A stretch of DNA of 64,000 bases from an uncultured Oscillospiraceae bacterium (GCA_900539845.1 UQDP01000004.1:69450-133449), one strand, 5' to 3'; positions 34,437 through 42,995 are shown, numbered from the stretch's first letter. Numbers and translations: made by a program. Notes: generated by a model from the letters alone, not told the origin.

Positions 34437-34472
34437 GTTCTTTCCGTTCTTTCCGCAGTTCTTTCCAAAAGC
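34437..34472 (+). repeat. GTTCTTTCC direct repeats, right end (putative integrase arm sites)
   Basis: Three copies start at 34437, 34446 and 34458; the last is in CAGTTCTTTCCAAAAGC, which matches the left-end block at 11998-12013. About 155 bp inside the right core. Confidence 0.5.
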
Positions 34473-34620
34473 GGAAAAATCGTGGATTGGAACCGATGGG
34501 CGATTCCTCCGTATTTTCGGGCGATTTCTTCAAAAAGCCCAGATTTCATGCGGGTTTGCTGGCGTACAAGGCCGGCTGAAACTGACAGGAGAAACCATGT
34601 AAGTAACAGACGGCGATAAA

Positions 34621-34677
34621 ACTCGAAATCAGTTAGGGAGCAATCCCCCGCGAGTTCGAATCTCGCCGTCTCCGCCA
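34621..34677 (+). pseudogene. 3' half of host tRNA-Ser(CGA)
   Basis: Begins at the core ACTCGAAAT, then the 3' anticodon strand, a class-II variable arm, T arm GCGAG-TTCGAAT-CTCGC, acceptor strand CGTCTCC and GCCA. Complements the 5' half at 11863-11902. Confidence 0.8.
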
Positions 34678-34680
34678 TAA

Positions 34681-34714
34681 AAAAGCAGGTGCACTCTTGT
34701 GTGCCTGCTTTTTA
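34681..34714 (+). terminator. terminator after the tRNA-Ser 3' half
   Basis: AAAAAGCAGGTGCAC pairs with GTGTGCCTGCTTTTT. Probably the original terminator of the interrupted tRNA gene. Confidence 0.75.
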
Positions 34715-35030
34715 TATAATGCGAGATTCGAAAAGGGCAATGCGCAGCATAGAAACAGTCCGGGGGGACTGTTTCGGTGCCCGGGTGCGTGCCGCCGAGC
34801 GCAGAAGCGAGGCGGGCGAATCTCGCCGTCTCCGCCAGCGTCGTCACGGACTATGTATCGTTCGTGACGACTTTTTGCAAGGGTTCGGATGCCGCCGAAA
34901 TGCCGAAAACATCTTTTTCATGTGGTTTACACAAACAAAGCCTGTGTCACTTTTGTGATACAGGCTTTTTTCATTTGAGAGATTCGGATGGACAATGCGC
35001 TGCGGTGTGTTACACGATTAAATGAAATCG
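34715..35030 (+). repeat. tandem scars of tRNA-Ser 3' end and flank
   Basis: CGAATCTCGCCGTCTCCGCCA, the tRNA 3' end, recurs at about 34819-34839 and is followed by a terminator hairpin (GTCGTCACG/CGTGACGAC, T5). A further terminator (AAGCCTGTGTCAC/GTGATACAGGCTT) is followed by GAGATTCGGATGGACAATGC, like GAGATTCGAAAAGGGCAATG after the first terminator. A perfect hairpin GAAACAGTCC-GGGG-GGACTGTTTC lies at about 34751-34774. These look like leftovers of earlier integrations at the same tRNA gene. Confidence 0.55.
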
Positions 35031-35268
35031 GAGTTTTAATAACAACTTCTTTAGAATGTTCAGCCCTTAAACAGCGGATATCACGAATGAAACAGTGGTA
35101 TCTGCTGTTTTATTTTTAGCAAGTTAATCAGCCGCCATATTCTGATATTATTTGTTTGTATCTCTATTTATTAATTATTTTTTGATAAATAATTCAATAT
35201 TTTTAATATAAATTCACCAAAAAAAGAAATTATTTAATGTGGGCAGGAGAAAGGAAAGGGAGAAAATT

Positions 35269-35559
35269 ATGACCAGACAAAACTTCTTAGACCACATTAA
35301 AAAAACTTACTTAACGGATGAAAGGATCGGTGATGTTTTAAATGAACTCGAACACAGCGATGCAGACGGCGATTTCATTTTTGAAAACGAACTGCTTGTG
35401 ATCGGCAAATATTTTTACAGCCTGGATCTGAAAAAGCCGAACGGAATATCGGAAAAACTCGATTTCTGCATTTACGGCGCCGGCATAAAGTGTAATGTTA
35501 CAGCGTTTGATTACGAACTGGAAACATACGAAAATTTTGAATACGTAATCATAAAATAA
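35269..35559 (+). CDS. small acidic protein of unknown function
   Basis: 96 residues, acidic, soluble (TRQNFLDHIKKTYLTDERIG, then an ELEHSDADGDFIFEN stretch and a beta-rich C-terminus). ATG at 35269 with AAGGGAG upstream. Family not recognised. Alone between the element scar and a terminator. Confidence 0.6.
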   Translation: MTRQNFLDHIKKTYLTDERIGDVLNELEHSDADGDFIFENELLVIGKYFYSLDLKKPNGISEKLDFCIYGAGIKCNVTAFDYELETYENFEYVIIK

Positions 35560-35601
35560 CAAAAACCGTAAAAAAATAATTCTAAAATACTCTCCTGCCA
35601 C

Positions 35602-35627
35602 ACGGGCGCGTTTTTGCGCCCGTTTTC
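35602..35627 (+). terminator. terminator after the small acidic protein gene
   Basis: ACGGGCGC, loop GTTTTT, GCGCCCGT, then TTTTC. Confidence 0.85.
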
Positions 35628-35769
35628 TTATATATAATTTCACTTATTCATTTTGTATAAAGAAGATACTTCGTCACAATAATCGAAAAAATAAAAAAGG
35701 AGCGATGCAGGCATCGCTCCCTAAAAATTGCTGTTGTTTAAGCGTTTCAACAGACTTATTTTATGAACA

Positions 35770-37797
35770 TCAATCCTTTTCCGCGGTGCTGACTATGGAG
35801 TAATAAGAACGCGAAGTGATGCGGTAAACGATGACATAGAGCAGCGCGAACACAAGGAAACAAACAGCCGTTATACCCATCAGCAGACCCGAATTCGTGA
35901 ACCCGAGCAGCGTTATCGTTTTGTTGATAAGCGGGAAGTTGAACGCAAGGTGTATGCCTGCCACGATCAGCGGCGCGAAAAACACGGTGAGCACCTGAGA
36001 GTTGACGCTCTTTTTGATCTCGCTCTGGGTCATACCAACCTTTTGCATGATCTCAAACCTTGCGCGGTCCTCATATCCCTCCGATATCTGCTTGTAGTAC
36101 ATAATCAGCACTGCCGCAAAGATAAACACGATCCCGAGCAGTATGCCGAGGAAGAACAGTCCGCCGTATAAACCGAGGAACAATGTTCTGCTGCCTGCAA
36201 TGCCGTCCGTTGTAACAGAATCTATTCCGGGACCTGAAACAGAGGATGAAACACTGTCATGTATTTCATTTAAAATTGTAAGCTGCACCAAATCGTCACA
36301 ATCCAGATCAAACCCGGTTATATAGTGCTTTGAGAGAACGGGGTTGCCGTTCGGCTCCGTAATGCCCTCAAACTGCGCAATGAATGCATCGTAGTTCGGC
36401 ACGAAAACATAAACGCTTGAGTTCGCCATAGACATATCAACACCGTAGCCGATATAGTCCTCAACATATTTTTTGATTTTAAGATCGCCGGTGCCGTTGA
36501 TATTGATCGTGCTTTCATCATAATCCGAAAGCTTGGTTTTATAAACAAGCACCTCGTTTTCGCCAAGCGTTTCATTCTGCCCCATAAGGCTGTTGTAATC
36601 TTCTATCGGAACGAAAAGCACATTATACGCAGTGCTTGTATAATATCCGTTTGTTATGATTGAAAAATCATTTCCGTTCTGATTTGCCGCAACATCTGCA
36701 ATGCGGTAGCTCATCTTATTCTGTGCCGTTTGGGAATATTTTCCGAGAACCGCTTCTGTTTTGGCGTCTATAGAAAGAACCAATTCGTCATTGACTGCGG
36801 CAAAATCGTTGACCTCAACATCTACAGAAATATCGCGGGGATATCTGGTGCGCAGGCTGTCCTCCATACTTGTATAAAGGCAGACTGTGCAGGAGACCAT
36901 GACAAGCACCATTGTGCTCAGAATGCATATGGAGGCAAGACCGGCGCCGTTGCGTTTCATTCTGTAGACCATGCCTGAAACGGAGACGAAATGATTTGTT
37001 TTGTAATAATAGCGCTTGTTTTTCTGCAGCGCCTTGCAGAGCGCCACCGAGCCGGAGATAAACAGCATATAGGTTGCAACAATAACCATTGTAACGGCAA
37101 CGAAATACAGGAATATCGCAGCCATCGGGTTGTCAACGGTTACAGCTATCGCATACGCGGCGGCAAGAATGACCGCGCCCAAAACGGCAAGCACCCAGTT
37201 TGCCTTGGGCGGTTTTTCGCCGATGTTTTCGCTTTTTAAAAGCTCCACAGGCTTTGAAATATGGATCTGGCGCAGGCTGTTTATCAGGATCAGCACAAAG
37301 ATCGCAAGAAACCACATCGCCGTGTTGCCGATCGATTCAAAATTGACTCTGAGGTCAAAATTCGTGCCTTCCATCAGGATGTTGATCATAATAAGCTCGG
37401 CGAATTTTGAAAACAGGATCCCGAATCCCAGCCCGCACGCAAGGGATATTGCGTAAACGATGATGCTTTCCCATATCAGCACGCGCGAAAGGTTGTATTT
37501 ATTCATACCCAGTATGTTATAAAGACCGAATTCCTTTTTGCGCCTGCGGATTAAAAACGAATTTGTGTAAAAAAGGATCAGCAGTGAAAAAATGCCGATA
37601 ACAATACTGCCGAGATAAAGGATCCCCTGAATCTCACTGCCGCCGCTTATATTCTGAACGGAGTCCTCCTTTGAGAGGAACGAAACGATATAGAACATCG
37701 CCGTCATGCACACGCAGGTCAGAATATAGGGGATATAGAGCTTTTTGTTTTTTCTTATGCCGTCCCACGCGAGACGCAGATAAAACGCTCGTTTCAT
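35770..37797 (-). CDS. BceB-like ABC transporter permease
   Basis: 675 residues with about ten membrane segments, FtsX-type folds at both ends and an extracellular domain of roughly 200 residues between the two halves, the layout of BceB/VraG permeases that remove peptide antibiotics (bacitracin, lantibiotics) from their cell-wall targets. RRRKKEFGLYNILGMNKYNL is the usual conserved intracellular loop. Its start overlaps the ATPase stop by 4 nt. Confidence 0.9.
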   Translation of the reverse strand: MKRAFYLRLAWDGIRKNKKLYIPYILTCVCMTAMFYIVSFLSKEDSVQNISGGSEIQGILYLGSIVIGIFSLLILFYTNSFLIRRRKKEFGLYNILGMNKYNLSRVLIWESIIVYAISLACGLGFGILFSKFAELIMINILMEGTNFDLRVNFESIGNTAMWFLAIFVLILINSLRQIHISKPVELLKSENIGEKPPKANWVLAVLGAVILAAAYAIAVTVDNPMAAIFLYFVAVTMVIVATYMLFISGSVALCKALQKNKRYYYKTNHFVSVSGMVYRMKRNGAGLASICILSTMVLVMVSCTVCLYTSMEDSLRTRYPRDISVDVEVNDFAAVNDELVLSIDAKTEAVLGKYSQTAQNKMSYRIADVAANQNGNDFSIITNGYYTSTAYNVLFVPIEDYNSLMGQNETLGENEVLVYKTKLSDYDESTININGTGDLKIKKYVEDYIGYGVDMSMANSSVYVFVPNYDAFIAQFEGITEPNGNPVLSKHYITGFDLDCDDLVQLTILNEIHDSVSSSVSGPGIDSVTTDGIAGSRTLFLGLYGGLFFLGILLGIVFIFAAVLIMYYKQISEGYEDRARFEIMQKVGMTQSEIKKSVNSQVLTVFFAPLIVAGIHLAFNFPLINKTITLLGFTNSGLLMGITAVCFLVFALLYVIVYRITSRSYYSIVSTAEKD

Positions 37798-38558
37798 ACA
37801 GCCTCACCGCCTGTTGCAAGCATTGTGAGCGTATCGGAGATCTTCTGATACATCTGCTCATCCGTGCAGCCGCCGCGGTAGATCTGGTGGAACACCTCGC
37901 CGTCCTTGATAAACAGAACGCGCCCGGCGTGGCTTGCCGCTTTCACGGAGTGCGTGACCATAACGATCGTGTGCCCTGCCGAATTGATATCCTCAAAAAG
38001 GCGCAGCAGTTCATCGGTTGCCTTGGAATCGAGCGCGCCCGTCGGCTCATCCGCCAGAATGATCTTGGGATTTGTGATGATCGCCCTTGCGACCGCCGCT
38101 CTTTGCTTCTGACCGCCCGAGATCTCATACGGATATTTCTTCAGTATATCCGTAATGCCGAGCTGAGCCGCTATCGGCTGCAAAAGGCGGTTCATTTCCT
38201 CATATCTTTTACCGGCAAGCACGAGCGGCAGATAAATGTTGTCCTCAACAGAGAATGTATCCAGCAGGCTGAAATCCTGAAATACAAATCCAATGTTCTC
38301 GCGCCTGAATGCGGCGATATTTTTTTCTTTTATGGAGGAAATATCCTCGCCGGCAAGCATGACCGTGCCGGAGGTGGGTTTGTCAAGCGCCGCAAGAATG
38401 TTGAGCAGAGTGGTTTTTCCCGAGCCTGATTCACCCATAACGGCAACATACTCGCCCTGCTCCACGCTGAAAGAAACATTGCGCAGCGCCGTTACCTGAT
38501 TTCCGCCGAAGCGGGTCTGATAGATTTTCTTAACTGAGTTTACCTGTAATATACTCAT
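37794..38558 (-). CDS. BceA-like ABC transporter ATPase
   Basis: 254 residues. Walker A GESGSGKTTLLN, signature ISGGQKQRAAVARA and Walker B KIILADEPTGALD place it in the MacB/LolD/BceA group. Pairs with the permease downstream and, by family rule, with the histidine kinase upstream. ATG at 38558 with AAAGGAG. Confidence 0.92.
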   Translation of the reverse strand: MSILQVNSVKKIYQTRFGGNQVTALRNVSFSVEQGEYVAVMGESGSGKTTLLNILAALDKPTSGTVMLAGEDISSIKEKNIAAFRRENIGFVFQDFSLLDTFSVEDNIYLPLVLAGKRYEEMNRLLQPIAAQLGITDILKKYPYEISGGQKQRAAVARAIITNPKIILADEPTGALDSKATDELLRLFEDINSAGHTIVMVTHSVKAASHAGRVLFIKDGEVFHQIYRGGCTDEQMYQKISDTLTMLATGGEAV

Positions 38559-38585
38559 GTGTTCATTTCTCCTTTCCTGCCTCTC

Positions 38586-38660
38586 ATTATAGCAGGAAAG
38601 GGAAACGCAAGACATCGATTGTGCTTACATTTCCCCCTGTATTTCTTACGGTTTTGTAAG
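38586..38660 (-). promoter_or_regulatory. promoter and response-regulator operator of the bceAB-like genes
   Basis: On the minus strand CTTAC-AAAACC-GTAAG (38645-38660) is a perfect dyad about 65 bp upstream of TATAAT (38586-38591). A good -35 box is missing, as expected for an activated promoter. It lies just past the kinase stop, so the transporter can be induced separately from the sensors. Confidence 0.55.
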
Positions 38661-38664
38661 GAGC

Positions 38665-39654
38665 TTATTCCGTTTCAATTTTTCTGCTGTTCAGGTCAAT
38701 ATATACTGCTGTGCCGCCCTCTCTGCCGGATTCCGCCCATATCCTGTGGTTTAGGTTGCGGCAGATGCGCCTGCAAAGGTAAAGACCCAGCCCGCTTGCT
38801 TTCTTGTCCGTTCTGCCGTTGAATCCCGTGTAGCCTCTCTCAAAAATACGCGGCAAGTCCTCAGGCGCTATGCCGATGCCGTTATCCTTTATGCAGAGTA
38901 TACCCTGCTGAACCGAAACGCTGATCACGCCGCCCGGCGGCGTGTATTTCACGGAATTTGAAAGAACCTGCTCGATCACGAAAAGCAGCCATTTTTCATC
39001 CGTAAGCGCGGTGAATTCCGGCGGCTCGTAATCCAAACTCAGCTTTTTTGAAATAAACTGCCCCGAAAATCTGCGGAACGCCTGCGTCAATATCTTATCC
39101 AGATCGTATTTCTGTATTACATAATCGGTTGCGTCCGAATCAAGCCGCAGATAACACAGCACCATTTCCACATACTGTTCTATTCTGAAAAGATCGTCGC
39201 TGATCCTGCGCGCGAGCGGCGAATCCTCGTTTTGCAGCGTTAAACGCATAGATGCAATGGGCGTTTTGATCTGGTGCGCCCACACGGTGTAATAATCCAC
39301 CATATCGGCAAATTTCGCGTTCTGGCGGTCTTCGGCAAGGCGCGCTTCCTCTTTCAGGTGCAAAATGATCTCCTGATAATCCGTATCATCCTGCGTTACT
39401 CTGTTCGGCAAAGTTTCGATCAGCTCCGCGGAGAGCTTGGCGATCTCGCAGAGCATTTCGTGCTTTCTTTTTGCCTTTTTAAAATCGACCGCGCCTGCCA
39501 GAATACCGAGGCACAGGCACACAAGCGCAGGGTATACCACTGCGCCCGTCGGCAGATCATAAAGCGCAAACGCAAACAGAAACACCAGAAAAAACACGAT
39601 AAACGCTATAATCTGTGCGCGCCGCTTTTTCAGATAGTTTAAAAAGAAATGCAT
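38665..39654 (-). CDS. BceS-like sensor histidine kinase
   Basis: 329 residues with two membrane helices (about 15-32 and 38-55) and almost no extracellular loop, the hallmark of intramembrane-sensing kinases that listen to a BceAB transporter. Phospho-accepting His127 in VWAHQIKTPIASM; ATP-binding N box EQVLSNSVKYTPPGG and G box DNGIGIAPEDLPRIFERG, SGLGLYLC. AGGAG precedes the ATG. Confidence 0.92.
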   Translation of the reverse strand: MHFFLNYLKKRRAQIIAFIVFFLVFLFAFALYDLPTGAVVYPALVCLCLGILAGAVDFKKAKRKHEMLCEIAKLSAELIETLPNRVTQDDTDYQEIILHLKEEARLAEDRQNAKFADMVDYYTVWAHQIKTPIASMRLTLQNEDSPLARRISDDLFRIEQYVEMVLCYLRLDSDATDYVIQKYDLDKILTQAFRRFSGQFISKKLSLDYEPPEFTALTDEKWLLFVIEQVLSNSVKYTPPGGVISVSVQQGILCIKDNGIGIAPEDLPRIFERGYTGFNGRTDKKASGLGLYLCRRICRNLNHRIWAESGREGGTAVYIDLNSRKIETE

Positions 39655-39663
39655 GGTGTTCTC

Positions 39664-40335
39664 CTACTCAACGATATAGCCCACGCCGAATTTTGTTTTC
39701 ACAAAAGCCTCAAGCCCTGCGGCGTCCAGCTTTTTGCGCAGGCGGTTTACATTAACTGTCAGCGTGTTGTCGTCAATAAAGCTGTCCGTTTCCCAAAGGC
39801 TCTGCATCAGCTTTTCACGGCTTACCACATTGCCCTTGTTTTTCATAAGCACAAGCAAGATCCTGTATTCGTTTTTGCTCAGTTCTATTCTTTCATTATT
39901 ATAAGTTAAAGTATTATCGCCCGTGTTGAGCAGCGCGCCCCTGTGCTCCAGCACGGGAGCGGCAGGCGCGAAATCATAGGTGCGGCGCAGCATCGCCTGT
40001 ATCTTCGCGATGAGCACGCTTTGGTCAAACGGCTTGGCGATGAAATCATCAGCGCCCATATTCATTGCCATAACGATATTCATATTGTCTGAGGCGGAGG
40101 AGATAAAGATGATCGGCACGCTGGACACGGCTCTGATCTTCTCGCACCAGTAATAGCCGTTATAAAACGGCAGGGAGATATCAAGCAGCACCAGATGCGG
40201 CTCATAGGCGGAAAATTCCGCCGTTACATTGCGGAAATCGCTGACGCATTTCGCCTCCAGCCCCCAAGCCTTTGCCTGCTCTGAAACAGCGCTCGCAATG
40301 CCGAAATCGTCCTCAACAATCAGAATCTTATACAT
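39664..40335 (-). CDS. BceR-like OmpR-family response regulator
   Basis: 223 residues. Receiver with Asp52 in LVLLDISLP and Lys in DFIAKPFDQ; C-terminal winged helix with ELSKNEYRILLVLMKNKG and VNRLRKKLD. Followed 9 bp later by its kinase. Likely binds the CTTAC-N6-GTAAG dyad before the transporter genes. Confidence 0.93.
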   Translation of the reverse strand: MYKILIVEDDFGIASAVSEQAKAWGLEAKCVSDFRNVTAEFSAYEPHLVLLDISLPFYNGYYWCEKIRAVSSVPIIFISSASDNMNIVMAMNMGADDFIAKPFDQSVLIAKIQAMLRRTYDFAPAAPVLEHRGALLNTGDNTLTYNNERIELSKNEYRILLVLMKNKGNVVSREKLMQSLWETDSFIDDNTLTVNVNRLRKKLDAAGLEAFVKTKFGVGYIVE

Positions 40336-40405
40336 ACTTTCACCTGCTTTAACAGAACAATTTTAACAGAAACGATACCGCTTTTCAAGACGGGCAGTTA
40401 CTGCT

Positions 40406-41245
40406 TTAAAATTTCCCATCCGCTTTCTGCTCGGCGTAAAAATGCTTCAGCAGCCACTTCGCCACGCCGTCATCATCATTCGAGCCGATCACACCCGTGG
40501 CAGCGGCTTTCAGCGCAGGCACGGCATTTTCAACGGCATAGCAGGCATCCGCGGCGGCAAACAGGTCCGCATCGTTCTCACTGTCTCCGAACGCAACAAG
40601 CCTGTCACAGCCGAGCAGCTCTTTGAGCCGCAGCGCGGCGTTTGCTTTCGTTGCGCCGGACGGCATAATCTCAAGCCACTGACCGCCCGTGTAAAAATCG
40701 CGCTGATAAAGGCATCTGTATTCCGAGCGGAATTTTTGATAAACGGGATAAAGCTTTTCCGCCGAATCTATGCAGGTGAGATAAAACACTTCGCCGCGGT
40801 AAAGCTGTTCTTCGCTGCGCACAGGGTTGTCACGGCTGTCACCCGCACGGCTTTTTATAAAATCCCGAGCGCCCTGCGTGCACTTTTCATATAGATAAGA
40901 AAACCGTTCCGCGCCTTCAATATACGAATAAACGATGGGATAAATATCGTTTGCCAGCAGCTCGGCTATGATTTCCGCCGCGCCGCCGTTAAAATAATTT
41001 GAAAGAAGTATCCTGCCGCTTTTGTTTTCCCTTATAAAAGCACCGTTGTAAACGATAAGCGGCAGTTCCACTGCGCCAAGCGGAGCCGTCACCTTTTTTG
41101 CGGTGTTGTAAGACCTTGCCGTTGCGTAAGAAAACAGCATGCCCTGTTCGGCAAGGCGCTCGATTGCGCGGCAGGTAAAAGCCGAAAGGGTTTCATCGCT
41201 TTTCAGCAAGGTTCCGTCCAGATCGGATAGATAAAGCGTTTTCAT
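40406..41245 (-). CDS. Cof-type HAD-superfamily phosphatase
   Basis: 279 residues: motif I YLSDLDGTLL with nucleophile and acid aspartates, Ser/Thr motif II in LFSYATARS, and motif IV LVAFGDSENDADLF. The IIB cap is in the middle. Such enzymes dephosphorylate sugar phosphates or similar small metabolites; substrate unknown. The ATG at 41245 with GGGGGGCGG upstream is preferred to an in-frame ATG 26 codons earlier. Confidence 0.88.
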   Translation of the reverse strand: MKTLYLSDLDGTLLKSDETLSAFTCRAIERLAEQGMLFSYATARSYNTAKKVTAPLGAVELPLIVYNGAFIRENKSGRILLSNYFNGGAAEIIAELLANDIYPIVYSYIEGAERFSYLYEKCTQGARDFIKSRAGDSRDNPVRSEEQLYRGEVFYLTCIDSAEKLYPVYQKFRSEYRCLYQRDFYTGGQWLEIMPSGATKANAALRLKELLGCDRLVAFGDSENDADLFAAADACYAVENAVPALKAAATGVIGSNDDDGVAKWLLKHFYAEQKADGKF

Positions 41246-41577
41246 CAAGCCGCCCCCCGTTTCTGTCTTGTTTGATATATTCATACTATATAGGTTATCT
41301 GTAATTGTCAACAATAAATTCACGCAGATGTTTTTTCAATTTTATATTGAAAAATACGGCAATTAATGATAATATAATATACAATAAATTGTTGAAAGCC
41401 TTATATTCACAAATAAATATACATTTTTTAAATATTTTTAAATTTTTTTGAAAAATATTTAAGTTTTTCTCGAGAAAAGAGAATATATATAGTGACGAAG
41501 AAATTAAATGGATTTATTTTTTCGCATTATAATGCTGCTTGGTTCGTTTAAATAACACGGGCAGGCGGAAAAGGAAG
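41246..41577. other. AT-rich intergenic region
   Basis: No gene seen. Divergent promoters are expected here. It contains a small hairpin TTTTTCAATTTTATATTGAAAAA near 41333, long A/T runs and the palindrome TTTCTCGAGAAA near 41466. Confidence 0.35.
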
Positions 41578-42225
41578 ATGAATGTGAAGGTTTTCGAAGA
41601 GGCATGCCGCCTTTCCTGCCTGGAATGGGCAGCGACCCTGCCGGACGCACCTGAATACACGTTAAGCAAACAGGCAAAAACACGCCTTGAAATGATCGTC
41701 AGCCATATGGAAGGCGGCAGATACCGCCGCGTATCCAAGCGCGCGGCAAGAATCATCGCCGTTGCGGCAATCGTTTCCGCTTTGCTGATCGCAACAACGG
41801 CGTTTGCCGTTATGAGCCAAAGCGATTTCGATATTTTGCGCCGCTCGGATATGTCTGAATACGCTGTTGCAGATGCAAACGGACAGGCACTAAACAGCGA
41901 CTTGAAAGTTTCCTATGTTGTGGACGGGTTTACGTTGAGTGAAACGAATTATGATGATAACTCTATTTTAATTAATTATGTTTACTCCAACCAAAACGGA
42001 AATTTATATTCTGTTAGAAAAATTCCTGATAGCTATTCAGCGGCATTTGATAACGATGAATACGAGGCGCGTATTGTTACCAGAAACGATATTGATTACA
42101 CATATTACAGAAGTGCTGATGATGTAAATGGAATTATTTGGAATTATAATCATTCCGTGTATTGCGTAAGCGGAGATATTTCTCTTGACGAAGCGTTTAA
42201 AGTTGCCGATTCCATTACATATTAA
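41578..42225 (+). CDS. membrane-anchored DUF4367-like protein
   Basis: 215 residues. A cytoplasmic N-terminus with ACRLSCLEWAATLPDAPEYT, one membrane helix (about residues 47-69, RAARIIAVAAIVSALLIATT), then an outer domain ending SGDISLDEAFKVADSI, as in DUF4367 proteins. The topology recalls anti-sigma factors but no sigma gene is adjacent. The AAGGAAG site abuts the ATG, and a GTG two codons later would have better spacing, so the true start may be 41584. Confidence 0.65.
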   Translation: MNVKVFEEACRLSCLEWAATLPDAPEYTLSKQAKTRLEMIVSHMEGGRYRRVSKRAARIIAVAAIVSALLIATTAFAVMSQSDFDILRRSDMSEYAVADANGQALNSDLKVSYVVDGFTLSETNYDDNSILINYVYSNQNGNLYSVRKIPDSYSAAFDNDEYEARIVTRNDIDYTYYRSADDVNGIIWNYNHSVYCVSGDISLDEAFKVADSITY

Positions 42226-42253
42226 TTAATATTTAATGAGAGGAGATGAAAAT

Positions 42254-42658
42254 GTGGCAAAATCTATCAAGACAAAAACAGTTACGGCTTTAACCTGTAT
42301 TTTAATGGTATTTTCTCTTCTGATACCCACATTATCGGTTTCCGCCGCTGAAGAAAGCGAGATTCAGCCTATGGCTGCTGTAATAGACAGCTACACCTAT
42401 GGCATTAGTATCAGCGGAATTAAAGCAACTTGTAGCGCAACTTTACAGTCCAGCTATGCAGCAAACCTCAGAATAACCATGGAACTGCAAAAAGAAACTT
42501 CAAGCGGTTATGAAAATGTAGAAACTTGGACAAGCAGTAAATACGGTTCATTTTTGTCAGTGTCAGAAAGCAAAACTATTAATGTTTTTTCTGATTACCG
42601 TTTAAAAGTAACTGTTACAGCAAATACAGAAACGAAAGTTTCATATGATTATCCGTAA
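42254..42658 (+). CDS. small secreted protein of unknown function
   Basis: 134 residues with a Sec signal peptide (SIKTKTVTALTCILMVFSLL, cleavage probably after VSAA) and a mature part of about 105 residues rich in Ser, Thr and Tyr, probably beta-sandwich. GTG at 42254 is chosen for GAGGAG upstream. It follows the DUF4367-like gene by 28 bp, so the two probably form an operon at the cell surface. Confidence 0.65.
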   Translation: MAKSIKTKTVTALTCILMVFSLLIPTLSVSAAEESEIQPMAAVIDSYTYGISISGIKATCSATLQSSYAANLRITMELQKETSSGYENVETWTSSKYGSFLSVSESKTINVFSDYRLKVTVTANTETKVSYDYP

Positions 42659-42672
42659 TAAAACAACAAAGC

Positions 42673-42708
42673 AGACCGCCCGGGCAAATGTCCGGGCGGT
42701 TGTTTTTT
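42673..42708 (+). terminator. terminator of the DUF4367/secreted protein pair
   Basis: GACCGCCCGGGC and TCCGGGCGGTT stem with AAATG loop, then GTTTTTT. Confidence 0.88.
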
Positions 42709-42756
42709 ACTCTGCGCATAAACGCACATTCACGTAGGGACGGATGTTTTCGCCCC

Positions 42757-42966
42757 TCATTTTTCGATCACGATCTCTGTTAGATCATCCAATGTGGTTT
42801 TATATAATTCTTTGAGTTTGATTAGTATGTGAACCGGAATTTCCGTTTCACCTGTTTCATATCTTCTGTATTGCGTTACATATAAACCTAACTGTTCTGC
42901 TATTTCTTCTTGCGTATATTCGTGATCTTCTCTGTAATCGCGCACTCTTTGATATATATATTTCAT
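42757..42966 (-). CDS. XRE-family helix-turn-helix regulator
   Basis: 69 residues, essentially one helix-turn-helix: VRDYREDHEYTQEEIAEQLGLYVTQYRRYETGETEIP. Single-domain Cro-like repressor. Two palindromes lie directly upstream, so it probably represses itself. Confidence 0.8.
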   Translation of the reverse strand: MKYIYQRVRDYREDHEYTQEEIAEQLGLYVTQYRRYETGETEIPVHILIKLKELYKTTLDDLTEIVIEK

Positions 42967-42995
42967 TTAATCACCCGAAAAAAATATATCACAAT

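Larger units (their letters stand above)
11894..34629. mobile_element. integrated mobilizable element in tRNA-Ser, ~22.7 kb
   Basis: The boundaries are the two copies of ACTCGAAAT (11894-11902 and 34621-34629) that split a tRNA-Ser gene in its anticodon arm. Contents: an intact tRNA-Ser, tyrosine integrase, ParB-like, two MobC-like proteins, RepA-like ATPase, Cys-rich VLP protein, small helix-turn-helix proteins, an iteron-like array, a five-gene nuclease/translocase operon, tnpV, a DUF234 ATPase and HipBST. No relaxase or type IV secretion genes are seen, so it would need help to transfer, or it is decayed. The core genes are GC-richer than the cargo operon, which suggests a mosaic. Confidence 0.8.

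Noticed and set aside
34629..34847. 72-codon minus-strand frame ending GDGEIRTRGGLLPN
   Set aside because: Antisense translation of the tRNA-Ser 3' end and its flank; another known artefact.
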